64,000 bases of DNA, taken from positions 51,552,965-51,616,964 of the forward strand of contig JAVGWX010000013.1 in assembly GCA_036924085.1 (NCBI GenBank), given 5' to 3'. The position numbers and the translations under genes are program-made. Each line of letters opens with the position of its first letter. Position 1 is the first letter of the stretch. Source of the DNA: Ariolimax columbianus. Taxonomy: Eukaryota; Mollusca; Gastropoda; Stylommatophora; Arionidae. This document shows, piece after piece, positions 40,945-52,079 of the stretch. The notes under the pieces are model-generated. The model was not told the DNA's origin and made no database searches. It saw only the letters and a program-made list of their open reading frames with translations.

Positions 40945-41220
40945 CCGTGGCAAAGTGGTTAAGCCGTCGGCCTTGTGATCATGTGGTATAGGTTCGACAT
41001 CTGACTCTGCCGTCTTTTTCACGGGTGCTTGATGCGGAGTCCCCTGCATCTCGTAGTCGCCCCCTAGTCGTCTTGTCCTTGGCTTGCCACTGGGGTCGGG
41101 CAGCACGAGACGAGAGAGTGAGGATAAAAAGGCCGTTAATCCTTACTAAAAATAGCGCTAGAAAAATCAATGATGCCATCATCGTCTACGATGGACTGCG
41201 GCCTTTGCCTTTGCCTTGCT
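40945..41220 (+). mobile_element. SINE family B, copy 2, with 9-bp TSD
   Basis: Starts CCGTGGCAAAGTGGTTAAGC (A box), then TAGGTTCGACATC (B box), and a core shared with 32345-32560: CCCCTGCATCTCG, CTAGTCGTCTTGTCCTTGGC, TTGCCACTGG and GAGAGAGTGAGG. The 3' end is a short CCTTTGCCTTTGCC repeat rather than poly(A). CAAGATCTT at 40936-40944 and 41221-41229 is a 9-bp target-site duplication; the right copy is the first bases of the 44-bp array. The left flank also resembles one 44-bp unit. Confidence 0.85.
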
Positions 41221-41937
41221 CAAGATCTTTAGAAGGGACGCATATACAAATATCAATGTACGCCCAAGATCTTTAGAAGGGACGCATATACAAATATCAA
41301 TGTACGCCCAAGATCTTTAGAAGGGACGCATATACAAATATCAATGTACGCCCAAGATCTTTAGAAGGGACGCATATACAAATATCAATGTACGCCCAAG
41401 ATCTTTAGAAGGGACGCATATACAAATATCAATGTACGCTCAAGTTCTTTAGAAGGGACGCATATACAAATATCAATGTACACTCAAGATCTTTAGAAGG
41501 GACGCATATACAAATATCAATGTACGCTCAAGATCTTTAGAAGGGACGCATATACAAATATCAATGTACGCTAAAGATCTTTAGAAGGGACGCATATACA
41601 AATATCAATGTACGCTCAAGATCTTTAGAAGGGACGCATATACAAATATCAATGTACGCTCAAGATCTTTAGAAGGGACGCATATACAAATATCAATGTA
41701 CGCTCAAGATCTTTAGAAGGGACGCATATACAAATATCAATGTACGCTCAAGATCTTTAGAAGGGACGCATATACAAATATCAATGTACGCTCAAGATCT
41801 TTAGAAGGGACGCATATACAAATATCAATGTACGCTCAAGATCTTTAGAAGGGACGCATATACAAATATCAATGTACGCTCAAGATCTTTAGAAGGGACG
41901 CATATACACATATCAATGTACGCTCAAGATCTTTAAC
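41221..41937. repeat. 44-bp tandem array next to a SINE
   Basis: About 16 highly similar units of CAAGATCTTTAGAAGGGACG, CATATACAAATATCAATGTA, CGCT (or CGCC in the first four). Homogeneity implies recent amplification. The array begins exactly at the SINE target-site duplication. Confidence 0.97.
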
Positions 41938-42309
41938 AAAAAGGTCTATATCCATAGTGAAGAGACAATGAACAAAATAGTTTATGATAATTCCGTAAAG
42001 TAGAGAAGTCATCAACTCTGCTAGATCATGAACATTGAACATAATTGTTAAATAACAGAATTTGCTATTAGCCGCTACTTGAAACTCATTAACATTTGTC
42101 ATTAATGATGCAAATATTACACTTTAAATGTCACATGACATGCACGATTATTTTGTTTGAAAACCATCAAATACATTTTTTTGCTCAGTTAGTGGTCTTT
42201 AATCATAAACTATCATCAATATATTAAAAACGCGTGTCAGGATAATGCTATTTAAATGGACTTAGCGTGTTGATTGAACAGATAAAACTATTATTTGATA
42301 AATGTACGG
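41938..42309. other. Non-genic AT-rich stretch
   Basis: Nothing recognised. Confidence 0.45.
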
Positions 42310-42790
42310 AAAGCCATGCAACATTCCATAAATCAAGATAGGGCATTCTACAGAGTGGACAAAAATACATTATGGACCCGACTAGATGAATTTAGCGTAC
42401 ATAGTCAGCTATTAGAGAATATCAGAGCAGTCAAGTTTGCCAAAGTGTAGTGAGAACAGAGGGTCTGATCGACACATTAGAGATAACAACCGGGTTGAGA
42501 CAAGGGTATGTGTAGTCGCCCTTACTATTCAACACATATATGGACATAATAACGCTGGAGGCCAAATTGGAGCATCTACCAAGATCTGCCGAGGGAGAAC
42601 CGCCAGAGGCTGGTCATTCTAAAGAAACTATTTTTTTTGCAGATGTTCAATGGATACTAAATGAGAATGAAGACGTTCTACATTACAGCTGCGCTAGAAT
42701 ATATGTGGAAAAGATAAAGTATGAGAATTAATATAACAAAACAGAAACTCTACATATACGCAGATAGCATGAAAACCTAAACATTATAGC
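42310..42790 (+). pseudogene. LINE RT scrap
   Basis: Broken frames include SVVRTEGLIDTLEITTGLRQ followed by a frameshift into DIITLEAKLEHLP and then ETIFFADVQWIL, consistent with RT motif B (GLRQG) and a degenerate motif C (FADV for FADD). Heavily decayed. Confidence 0.6.
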
Positions 42791-42929
42791 AAAACGATAC
42801 AAAGATAAAAACCATTTAAAGACATGGAGTATGTGTGCGGTGTTTTAACACAGGTTCTAGGTTTAGATACATACATTACGATGATTTGCCAACAATCTAA
42901 CGTTACTGCGTAAACGCTATCACCAGTAT

Positions 42930-43460
42930 ATACTAGCGCTATGGTCAGCGATCCGGAGCTGCAAAAACCCTTCTACACCTCCACTGGGTAATCCTAGATA
43001 ATAGGCTGCAACAGGACAGACTGCATAAGAAGATAGGAAGGCTAAAAATAGCAAGGCTAACCCCAAATTGCTATGCTGAAATAGGATGTGTCCGGCCGAA
43101 TTGTGCACATATCATAGTTAAACTAACAGACCTGCAACAAAAAAAGAACAAAACATACACAATCATAATTCATTTATTTCTCTCCACACAAAATATCATA
43201 TCTATAGACCATCAAATAAAAATGCTATATGCTTTTAAATTATGTAACCTTAGAAACCTCCCCTCCCCCCCAAAAAAAAATAATTTTTTGGACAAAAATA
43301 ATGTAGTTGCAATCGAATTGCGTAATTTTTATAATGCAGTGTGATAAAGGTTGATGTGCACTGCAACACATTCCGCTCTCCGGACTACATCCGGCTTCTT
43401 GCAATGCATTTTTCAGGTCTTTATAGCGGAGTTTGAGAATGAACGATGAAGAAGAGTAAA
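42930..43460 (+). repeat. Dispersed (GAA)-tailed repeat, copy C, split
   Basis: Two parts match copies A and B: 42930-43095 (CCCTTCTACACCTCCAC, AGGCTGCAACAGGACAGAC) and 43335-43460 (GCAACACATTCCGCTC, GGACTACATCCGGCTTC, ATGAAGAAGAG). About 240 bp of AT-rich DNA with a poly-A tract separates them. Confidence 0.65.
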
Positions 43461-44124
43461 GATTAAACACCCTAACATGAAATTTCCTAAAACAGACTAC
43501 TGATCAACACTACATTCATGCCAACCGTACATGGCGTCACAGCAATGGCGGATGTCGGCTGCTTTCAACATTTTTGACTCGCTATAATTATGTATATTTT
43601 CGGATGTGAATTGTTGGTTTCCAGTTATACATTCTTTACCAATGTTCACTAAATGTAATAGTCTATGTTTCATATCGCATCTGATCAGTGCTAATTGTGT
43701 ATGACATTTTGCGAATTTTGGGTCGTCCAGGACCCGGAACACGAGGTTATATGTCCTAGGATGCAGAAATCTTGCGAAGTGGAGGAACTGATGGTGGCAA
43801 ATAAAATAACACTGGCGGTGGTTTGTTTTTGGGCAAAGACTTTGTGAGCTTGACTGACACGGAAAGTAAGTGCTAATTGTCAAGAAATGTGCAGTTATGT
43901 ACATTGAATTGCAAAAATTGGTGAGGCCGCCGGAATGGGTATCAGTGAACATAGAGGGATATGCGCATTCGCATGTCGTAATCCGCATATGTCAGGCATT
44001 GTTAATGTCTAGACAGTCCCACAGGCAATACCGCTTCAGACTTTGCTTTTATTTCGCGCACGCCTTCACAATTCGCTGCCTCTTGTCAGTTTCAGGCACG
44101 GTGAATTATGTGTAAATCTATACT
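43461..44124. other. Non-genic; unassigned 163-codon frame on minus strand
   Basis: An open frame of 163 codons (43497-43988, minus; MRITTCECAYPSMFTDTHSG) contains many Cys and His residues but no recognised spacing or family motif. No conserved partner copy is in the window. It may be chance. Confidence 0.3.
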
Positions 44125-45085
44125 CTAATACTGTATTCCTGGCGTTCATTCATGCCCATTTTGTGCCCTATGCCAAGTAACCAAATGTCGTCTAAACTCA
44201 TCTCTGTCCTTTGCCATTAAGTACCATGCCGGACCAAGGTTTTGGCGAAGGCCATCTCTCCATCTCATTAGTGGACGTCCGGGGCGACGATTATAGGTGT
44301 AGGGTCACCATGACGTCACCCTACGTGCCCATCTATTGTCAGGTATGCGTACCACGTGACCTGCCCACCTGTACTTGCTTATAAAAATTGAATCTACGAC
44401 GTCATTGAAGCAGGCTTGACACCTGATGGCCGTGTTACGGATGTGGTCTCGTAGTGAAAGTGCCGTGTTTTCTTCTCTCCATCGCTTGTTGAATATCTTG
44501 GAACCGCGTCAAGTCACTTTTTCGTAGGATCCACACCTCACAGCCATATACTGAAGTTCTGTCTTGACGGGGTTCAAGCTGAACCGTCCATCAGCTAACC
44601 TTCCTGAGATCTCTGTGTGTATGTTATGGGAGTTAGTCATTTCTTGACCTAAGTAGATGTACGATTCCTTGGCCCAAGTAGATGTACGAATTCGTGGCCC
44701 AAGTAGATGTACGAATTCTTGGCCTAAGAAGATGTACGAATTCTTGGCCCAAGTAGATGTACCAATTCTTTTGCCCAAGTAGAAGTACGACTTCTTGGCT
44801 CAAGTAGATGTACGAATTATTGGCTTAAGTAGAAGTACGATTTCTTAGTCCAAGTATATGTACGAATTAACGGTTTTGACGGAATCATTTCCAACCACAT
44901 TTCCTCGCTGGGACAGAAACTGTTCAGCAAGTATTATGTTTTTAGTATATTTAATTTTTGGCCAGCTGCCTCGCTTTCGTTGTTGTGCTTATTTAGGCAT
45001 TGCTCAGCTTCCGTGGTGCTGTGGCTGATGATGCCTATGTCAACCGCAAACCGGAGTTGGTTGAGCATTTGAGTGAATATGATAC
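44125..45085 (-). pseudogene. RTE-like LINE remnant with internal minisatellite
   Basis: Minus strand from 45085: LNQLRFAVDIGIISHSTTEA (motif C ADD decayed to AVD), EQCLNKHNNESEAAGQKLNI, then the 25-bp array, EMTNSHNIHTEISGRLADG, DHIRNTAIRCQACFNDVVDS, YRWAGHVVRIPDNRWARRVT, RRPGRPLMRWRDGLRQNLGP and DEFRRHLVTWHRAQNGHE. The WAGHVxRxxDxRWxxxV and GRPxxRWxDxL order is that of RTE-clade LINEs. Two plus-strand 3' fragments are at 3815-4048 and 19205-19325. Confidence 0.87.
44640..44870. repeat. 25-bp minisatellite inside an RTE-like frame
   Basis: About nine copies of AAGTAGATGTACGAATTCTT plus GGCCC. On the minus strand the unit reads NSYIYLGQ, the conserved YLG motif of the RT thumb, and the native motif (SYIYLGQEM) sits at the 3' (minus) end of the array. 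A 25-bp period rotates the frame. Confidence 0.93.
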
Positions 45086-46580
45086 GATGATGTACACGAG
45101 TGTTCTATTTCTTTCCACATCGACTTACACAACTCATTTACTATAATAACATACATCTGCAAATCACTTTGTTTTAATGTCACTTTCATTATACCACTGT
45201 CTACTATGAAGTGCCAAATGAAAGTGTCTTTGATATTTGTGCATGGAACATTTGCACCCTCATGAATCGTGCTCAAATCATCTTCCACTCAGGTGGATGA
45301 AGGTGTCCTCTTCATTGTACTAAGTGCTGCAGACAATTCAGGGCTCGGATTGACTTATTTAGCAATATTCCAACTCGTGCGAATAGCGAAAGATCACGAC
45401 ATGCGAGATGATGTTCCGTGAAAACTATCGTCGTAACTAGGAGAGACAGAATGCGGAATGAAGAGATGCGCAACTTTGTTGAAGCAATTCCCTGAATCAA
45501 ATATATTGATGGGGAAAGAGAAAATGAAGCGGGTCGGTCAACTAATGAGAATGCAATTTCATTAACAACTAATGTGCACTTATGCCGCATGTCGATCGGC
45601 TGTTCGTTATTGTGGGAGACCGAGAACGAGATAGATAGGAAACGAGATATTCGAAATCGTCAGTAAATACTTCAGCGACGGCGTATTACTTGAACATACA
45701 ACTACGCTTCCACACGACGCCTCACTAAACAAGTGGTGAAGACACGACAAAACAATGCGTCCCTTTCTAGCACATACAAAGTTGTTATGAGTTAAATTAC
45801 AGCACCTCGACAGTTCAAACAAAAGCCGGTATCCAGTCCTTAGCTCTTATACAGTTCTAAAAAAACACGTAGCCCCTAAAAAAAGTTTGAAGTCAGCATT
45901 GTTTTACAATGAAATTATAACCGCCACAACTCACAAAAGTTACGGCCCTTTAAGTTACTCGCTTCACTCAATTGACCGATCTGACTATTGAGTACAGGAG
46001 TTCTCTTTTCATAATGCGAGCACCGTTCAGTGCGCCAGCCCCATGCAATCTAGTGGGTTTCATTTGGGGAAAAACAATACAGTTTTAAAACACTCACCGG
46101 GTTAATGAAATCCAGGAGCTTGAAAGCCATTCACAAGTTCAGTGATGTCCCAGGAGAACTCGCTCGCTTGTAGCTACACCTAAACAGTCTTACAGATGTG
46201 AATCAGTTAATCGCTATTTGTTCTTGAGGTATTTCATAAGTGAGAAAGCTTTGTGGTACAGGTAGGTCGTCCCGAACATAGTCAGACATTTGAGAGAAAC
46301 ACTCCGCAGTATTTGGTAACGTTTTGTGTCTTCTGCTTCCCAAAAGAGTATGCATGTATCTTTTGAAACATTTCAGTGCTAAGGAGGACTGCAAATCTAA
46401 CAATTGAAGTAACCATGATGCAACACAAAACTGATCCTGATCAGCATTCGGGAAACTTTTGAATCAAGTCAGCAGTGCGAAACATTTCAGAACATTGGGC
46501 GCTAAATACGTTAACTAGCAGCAAACGTGCAATTTAACAGCTTTAAGGGTACCTAAAATATAATGTATGGATAGCAACAT
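45086..46580. other. Mostly non-genic; weak LINE scrap at 45425-45545
   Basis: At 45425-45545 (plus) a frame RRDRMRNEEMRNFVEAIP and IKYID resembles a LINE RT tail (RxDRxRNExxR). The rest has no recognised feature. Confidence 0.4.
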
Positions 46581-46985
46581 CCTTTGTTTGGGTTTACAAA
46601 ACAATATTTGTTTGGGTTTACAAAACAATATTTGTTTGGGTTTACAAAACATTTGTTTGGGTTTACAAAACATTTGTTTGGGTTTACAAAACAACATTTG
46701 TTTGGGTTTACAAAACAATATTTGTTTGGGTTTAAAAACAATATTTGTTTGGGTTTACAAAACATTTGTTTGGGTTAACAAAACAACATTTGTTTGGGTT
46801 TACAAAACAACATTTGTTTGGGTTTACAAAACAACATTTGTTTGGGTTTACAAAACAACATTTGTTTGGGTTTACAAAACAACATTTGTTTGGGTTTACA
46901 AAACAACATTTGTTTGGGTTTACAAAACAACATTTGTTTGGGTTTACAAAACAACATTTGTTTGGGTTTACAAAACAACATTTGG
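46581..46985. repeat. 24-bp minisatellite array
   Basis: About 17 units of TTTGTTTGGGTTTACAAAAC plus AACA or AATA, with a few 19-bp short units. Stop-free in several frames on both strands, producing seven overlapping pseudo-ORFs that are not genes. The G-rich TTTGGGTTT motif is telomere-like only superficially. Confidence 0.96.
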
Positions 46986-47754
46986 ACTGAAAAACGGGCC
47001 TCACGAGCGTTGGTGCTCAAGATCAGTTCTTTACTTTCATGACGTGGCCACCAAATGTCATTAACAGAGCACCATAATTCTCAAGAACATCAAGTTGAGA
47101 ACCCCTGATTTAGTGCATTAGATAACGCGTAAAGTTGACAAATGATCGAGGAAATGTCCAGCTTTGGAAACCTCTACACTTCTCATATTTATATCGATTA
47201 GCCATTAATTCTAAGATATTCTAACCCGGTCAGGAAATATCATGTTAATTTTTCTAACTAGTTACTTCGTGTTAAATGCCCACAGGATACTATAACCGCC
47301 TAAAGGAAGAAACTTAAGGACATCTGCTGTCCTGATACAAGATGAGTTAACAAAGAAGATAAGATGTCCGCTAGGCAGAAGATGAGCACAAAATCATTTA
47401 GCTAATTTGTTAACATCCTCATTTGTTCATTTTCGCCACAATTGGAGCAAGCAGCACCAATGTATTTGGCTTCCGACCTGGAAGATTGTCTGTTTGTGCG
47501 TTTTTGTCCCGCTAATTTATGTGGGACTTTTATTATAAGAGTGTTCAATTTGTCCCGCTAATTTATGTGGGACTTTTGTTATAAGAGTGTTCAATGATTC
47601 GTAGTTGCATTTTATGAGATTTATTGCAGGAAGCCACACCTACCATAAAACTGTTACTCAAACAGACCCCATAGCTCCAATGCATCGCAAGACATAAACA
47701 AGACAGACACTCACACGAAATAAAATACAACATTGCGTTGCTGTCCAAAAAAAC
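46986..47754. other. Non-genic; short direct duplication
   Basis: A 46-bp direct duplication (TTTGTCCCGCTAATTTATGT, GGGACTTTT) at about 47500-47592 is present. Otherwise nothing recognised. Confidence 0.5.
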
Positions 47755-48495
47755 AAACAGATCTAGTCCTACAGTGGATTCCGGCCCACTATGAGGCCCT
47801 TGCAAACGAGAAGGCAAATGAGCTTGTAAATGCCGGAAGTGATGCCATACAGATTCGCCATTGGCACAGTTATACATAATAAAGACCCTCATCAAACGAT
47901 CCATGAGGACGAAATGGAGAGACCATCACAAAGAATGGAGAGACCAGCACAGAGAATGGAGAGACCAGCACAAATAATGAGGCGACCAGCACAAAGAGTG
48001 GAGAGACCCGCACAAAGAATGGAGAGACCAGCACAAAGAATGGAGAGACCAGCACAAAGAATGGAGAGACCAGCACACAAAGTGGAGAGACCAGCACAAA
48101 TAATGGAGACACCAGCACAAAGAGTGGAGAGACCAGCACAAAGAATGGAGAGACCAGCACAAAGAGTAGAGAGACCAGCACAAAGAATGGAGAGACCAGC
48201 ACACATAATGGAGAGACCAGCACAAAGAGTGGAGAGACCAGCACAAAGAATGGAGAGACCAGCACAAAGAATGGAGAGACCAGCACAAAGAGTAGAAGCT
48301 AGATAACAGAAAAGATGAACTTGGCGGAGATGGGCAGACAAAGATCGTTAGACTCATAACGGAACTTTTTAGACTCAAGGCCCTCTTATATAGAATGAAT
48401 CTTAGAGACACCGCCTCCTGCGATTGGGCAGCACCCAAGCAAACACCAGAACATACCATGCAGGTCTGTACCACTTATGAAACCAAATGGTTGCA
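47755..48495 (+). pseudogene. RNase H-bearing LINE C-terminus, split by a minisatellite
   Basis: 47760-47860 encodes TDLVLQWIPAHYEALANEKA, NELVNAGSDA, the last RNase H block (QWxPxHxxxxxNExAD) with Asp replaced by Asn. 48310-48490 encodes RLITELFRLKALLYRMNLRD, TASCDWAAPKQTPEHTMQVC, the Cys-His tail with CxC changed to CDW. Between them lies a 21-bp array. The same order without the array is seen at 15245-15720 and in copy 2. Confidence 0.85.
47912..48297. repeat. 21-bp minisatellite inside a LINE frame
   Basis: About 18 units of AATGGAGAGACCAGCACAAAG reading RMERPAQ. It sits in the linker between RNase H and the Cys-His tail of the LINE remnant. Variants (AGAGTGGAG, ATAATGGAG) recur at intervals. 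Confidence 0.95.
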
Positions 48496-49274
48496 ATCTG
48501 ACCTCGGAGAGCGACCATGCTAATAAAGATGTGGGGGACCAGTGCGGACCTCACATACACATTCTCCTTCATGAACCTTATCGTGCTAGAATCATAGTTG
48601 ATCGAAGAAGACGATTGCATAAGAAAGTGGTTCCGTTCTTTCTCTCCATTTACAATTTCCTCAATTCATACGAGGGAGACAAGCATTTGCGAAGAACACA
48701 ATTATCAGATGACAAGCCACTAAGTTGTTCCCCGGGAGCTATGGTTGACATTGGCAATTTATGGAAATCTAAATAAGTTGAGTCCAACACAAGAATACAC
48801 ATCTGTAAATGCAATGTAAAGTCAATTCTATCTTATGTGTAAGTAAAGTAAAGTTTTTATGGTGGCAACGACATAATCCATTATGGTCCGAAGAGCAATA
48901 GATGATGATTATGAAAGAGTTCTGAGAATCAATACGAACTATCTCCTTAGGCCTGATTATATAGGTTTCGGATACAAAGAGTTTATTAACGATGCAGATT
49001 TTTTTTTTTTTTGTATGTCGTATGTGAAGTTGACAGAGATGTGTTTTCAGGCCAACCAGATTAAGCAACGGTGTGTCTGTCACGAGGTCAGTTGCTTGGA
49101 CTTTCACTCTGTGGCACGACTTTGTGAATATCTGAAACAGTGTTCGGTACTTACAGTTTCCTGTGCCATTTGTTATGAACATAGAGATTTAGTCCAGCTC
49201 AGCCTACATTCCCAATCTTATGGATGTTACACACCTGCTTCCTAGCGGGATTACCTGTTTACGAGAAAGACTTC
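48496..49274. other. Non-genic stretch
   Basis: A 120-codon frame (48883-49245, plus) and an overlapping 137-codon minus frame have no recognised motif. A short TAAAGTAAAGT repeat is near 48842. Confidence 0.4.
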
Positions 49275-49595
49275 GGGAGTTAACGTACTGTTTCAGTTAT
49301 TATTTCAGATATGACCCAATTATAACATAATCTTTCAGTTTAAATGTTTGGCAAGACACAATTATGTTCTATTTCATTTTATTTAAAATAGGACACACTA
49401 ATTATATTCTCTTTCAGTTATAATTTCCAAAATGACACACTTATTATATTTTCTTTCAGTTATAATTTCAAATAGGACACACTTATTATATTATATTTCA
49501 GTTATTATGTCAGATTGGACACACTTATAATATTCTCTCTGTTTTTATTTCAGATTGGACACTTATTGCATTTTCTTTCAGTTAGTATTTCAGAT
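49275..49595. repeat. 42-bp degenerate tandem array
   Basis: About seven to eight diverged units with TTATTTCAGAT(T/A)GGACAC and TTATATTCTCTTTCAG. The same unit reappears, better preserved, at 51893-51992. Confidence 0.85.
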
Positions 49596-49604
49596 GCTTA
49601 CTTA

Positions 49605-49945
49605 CTTTCCGTGTTCGTCAACCTCAAATATTCTCCGCCCAAAAACCATCCATAGTCCGTGCTCTTTCATTTGTCACCATCAGGTCCTCCGCTGCGCACG
49701 ATTCCTGCTTTAAAGGACATATGATCCTGTGTTGGAGGTCATGGACGGCCCCACATTTATAAAATTCATTGTCTGCAAATCCCCACTTCTTCAGGTTAGA
49801 CCCACACCTGGACACACCTGTTCTTAACCTGTTCAGAGATCTCCACCTAGTATATGGCACATCATGTCTTGGTGCAGGTTCTTCTTTGATCTCCGCCCAA
49901 CCTTCACCATTTATTTGGCGCCACTTTTCCATGCGGTTTCTCTCA
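49605..49945 (-). pseudogene. LINE C-terminal remnant (Jockey-like)
   Basis: Minus frame PRHDVPYTRWRSLNRLRTGV, SRCGSNLKKWGFADNEFYKC, GAVHDLQHRIICP then WAENI. The LNRLRTGxxRC..KWGxxxxxxCxCG..DxxHII..CP pattern is the end of many LINE polyproteins that lack RNase H; one cysteine of the CxCG pair (YKCG) is altered. Confidence 0.8.
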
Positions 49946-50429
49946 GGCCTCTGTCTGTTTTGAGGACTGTAGAGTCCGCAGAAGACCGTTACTTGATTTC
50001 AGTCGTATTCTTTCTTCTATGGGTCCAAAAAGAGGGTGTCTCTGGTCACAGGACTGCTTTTGTCTCTCAACTTCAGATGCGACATGTCGGAAGGTGTGAT
50101 ACCAGCGATAGCATAGACTTTCTTCCTCGGTTTTGATTTAAGTGATTCTGTTACAATTTGGCATGTCTCATGGCACATGGACCTGTTTCGTGTGTGTAGA
50201 TGTATGTAATGCTAGTGACGCATACTCTGACGGTGAGTAACATAGTGCAAGGGCTGATGTGCGGGTATGCTCTCCGTGTAGTGTTTGTAAGCTTGCACAT
50301 TTGCTTATTTCTTGCACTGACGTTTTGTTTTACCACATTGCAGTGTGCCATGTACGATAATGTGCAGTCCATTACAATGTCTAAATACTTGAGTGTATGG
50401 CTATAATCAAGTACCTGTCCGCGCCATTT

Positions 50430-52075
50430 CTTCTTCCTCGTTCGTCTTCAGACCTCGACTTCAATGACTCTATCGAAGGCAGCAGTTGACTAAAGGCTAT
50501 GTACCCTTCCGTATAGCTTATCTCGTGAAAGGACACTGGTTGTTGCCAAATGCTACTTCTTTTGTAGGTATACAATGGACAGGACTGCAAAATGTGTTCT
50601 GGGGGCTCTGCCGCAGGCACAAAGGTCCGTAGTGCTAATCTTGAACTTGTTGTACAGGTGGCATCTAAGTCTGTTGTGACCCGTGCATAGTCGGAGAATG
50701 ATCACGTGGTCTCGCCTGGAAAGTTGACGGTAGACATCGTTTTCTATGTGGCCAAGGTGGTCTTTTTTCCATTTAGCATTTGCCCTGATGAAGGCTTTAG
50801 TCTCATTGTATGTGATTTTTGTAGCACTTACCCCTCTCTGGCGAGTCTGTCCGCCTACTCGTTGCCTGGAATATCGCAGTGAGCTGGTATCCACTGGACT
50901 ATGCTTTTAATTTGAAGCACTGGGACAGACATTCCAGCGAGTCTGCCAGTGCATCGCGTTCATTTTTGTGCTGGTTCTTGAGCACCATTAACACTGCGTC
51001 TGTGAGAATGACTACTTGCGTTTCTGCTTGCTCCTTATGGTCTATAAGGGTTTCAGCTGCTTGTCTCAGGACATTCGCTTCGGCACTGAAGTTGCTGCAG
51101 CGTCTCGCAGTAGCAAATGCTGCTGAGTATACTTCGCTTTTTAGTTTAGTGATTCCTCCTCCCCCATTTCCAATGGCATCTTTGGCTGAGCCATCCGTAT
51201 AGGCGTGTATCCAGGCTGTTGGTGGACATTTGTGGTTGATGTAATTTGTAACTATGTGTTTTTTCTGTTCCTCTGTTTGTGACTCTTTGTCTTCGATGTT
51301 GGGGATATTGCATATAATATCAGGGAAGGGTCTTCCTTTCCAGAGGCAGCGGATGGAGCGTGCTGGTATTGGTTTTATTTTTTCGTTTAAAAGCTCAGCA
51401 TTGTTTTTAATCTTTTTATTTGCCGTTACTGTAAACACTTTTCCTTTATAGCTTGGCGCGTCTCATCCCATTTAGTCTGTGGTGCATCGGGTGGTACATG
51501 ATTCTTTTGAATTTTCCCCGCTTGCTGTAGGATTTTCCAGTCTCACCTGTCTTCCATTGGATGTAGCCCGGTCATGGGTTCCAGGTCTTTTATTTGGGTG
51601 GACTTCAGGGCTCTTGTTATAATGCGGCCTGCTTGGTTATGGGTGCGCCCTATCTTCTCAAAGTTTGATCGAGATGCCGTGTCCGCTCCATTTAACATAA
51701 AGTTGTCATCTTGCCCTCCATGTTTTAAAGTGGAAAGCTCATACCTGTATTGTACTGTAATTGACTTTGAGGTGTTTTTTCTCATTAATATTCGGCCATT
51801 CTGTCTAGAGCTTTTGTAAGTCCGAGCTCCACTTCCTCACAATGATTTTTCCTTGTGCAGCTATTGCAATGTCATCTGCATATGTGAACTGTATTTCAGA
51901 CAGGACACGCTTTTTACATTCTCTTTCAGTTATTATTTCAGACAGGACACGCTTTCTACATTCTCTTTCAGTTATTATTTCAGACAGGACAAAACTGCCA
52001 TATACGTATTCAATTAATACTCGTACATGAAGTACACATGTCCATCGTGTGTACCACTGCCTCATTAAATCTATC
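50430..52075 (-). pseudogene. LINE RT/RNase H remnant related to the 28S-leader LINE
   Basis: Minus strand: VLSEIQFTYADDIAIAAQGK (motif C), NFEKIGRTHNQAGRIITRAL, STQIKDLEPMTGLHPMEDR, then IHAYTDGSAKDAIGNGGGGI, FSAEANVLRQAAETLI, VVILTDAVLMVLKN (RNase H), IVQWIPAHCDIPGNE, ADRLAR, HLGHIENDVYRQLSRRDHVI, ILRLCTGHNRLRCHLYNKFK and TDLCACGRAPRT. Order and motifs parallel LINE copies 1 and 2 (TGHNRLRYHLFNK), so it is a sister family. A deletion removes the RT N-terminal half, and a 42-bp repeat is amplified just before YADD. Confidence 0.88.
51893..51992. repeat. 42-bp repeat inside a LINE RT frame
   Basis: Two and a half units of CAGACAGGACACGCTTT(T/C)T and ACATTCTCTTTCAGTTATT; minus-strand reading ERECRKRVLSEIIT, ending at the native LSEIQFTYADD. 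Same repeat as 49275-49595. Confidence 0.88.
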
Positions 52076-52079
52076 ACTT

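Noticed and set aside
41221..41937. CRISPR array
   Set aside because: Uniform 44-bp head-to-tail units without unique spacers, in a eukaryotic context. The same applies to the other arrays.
43497..43988. 163-codon Cys/His-rich protein
   Set aside because: No recognisable motif spacing, no homologous copy in the window, AT-rich flanks; cannot be supported.
46560..46990. Telomeric repeat (TTTGGGTTT-like)
   Set aside because: The full 24-bp unit is not a telomere repeat; metazoan telomeres are usually TTAGGG.
46515..47064. Seven overlapping open frames on both strands
   Set aside because: 24-bp tandem array open in several frames; mutually incompatible as genes.
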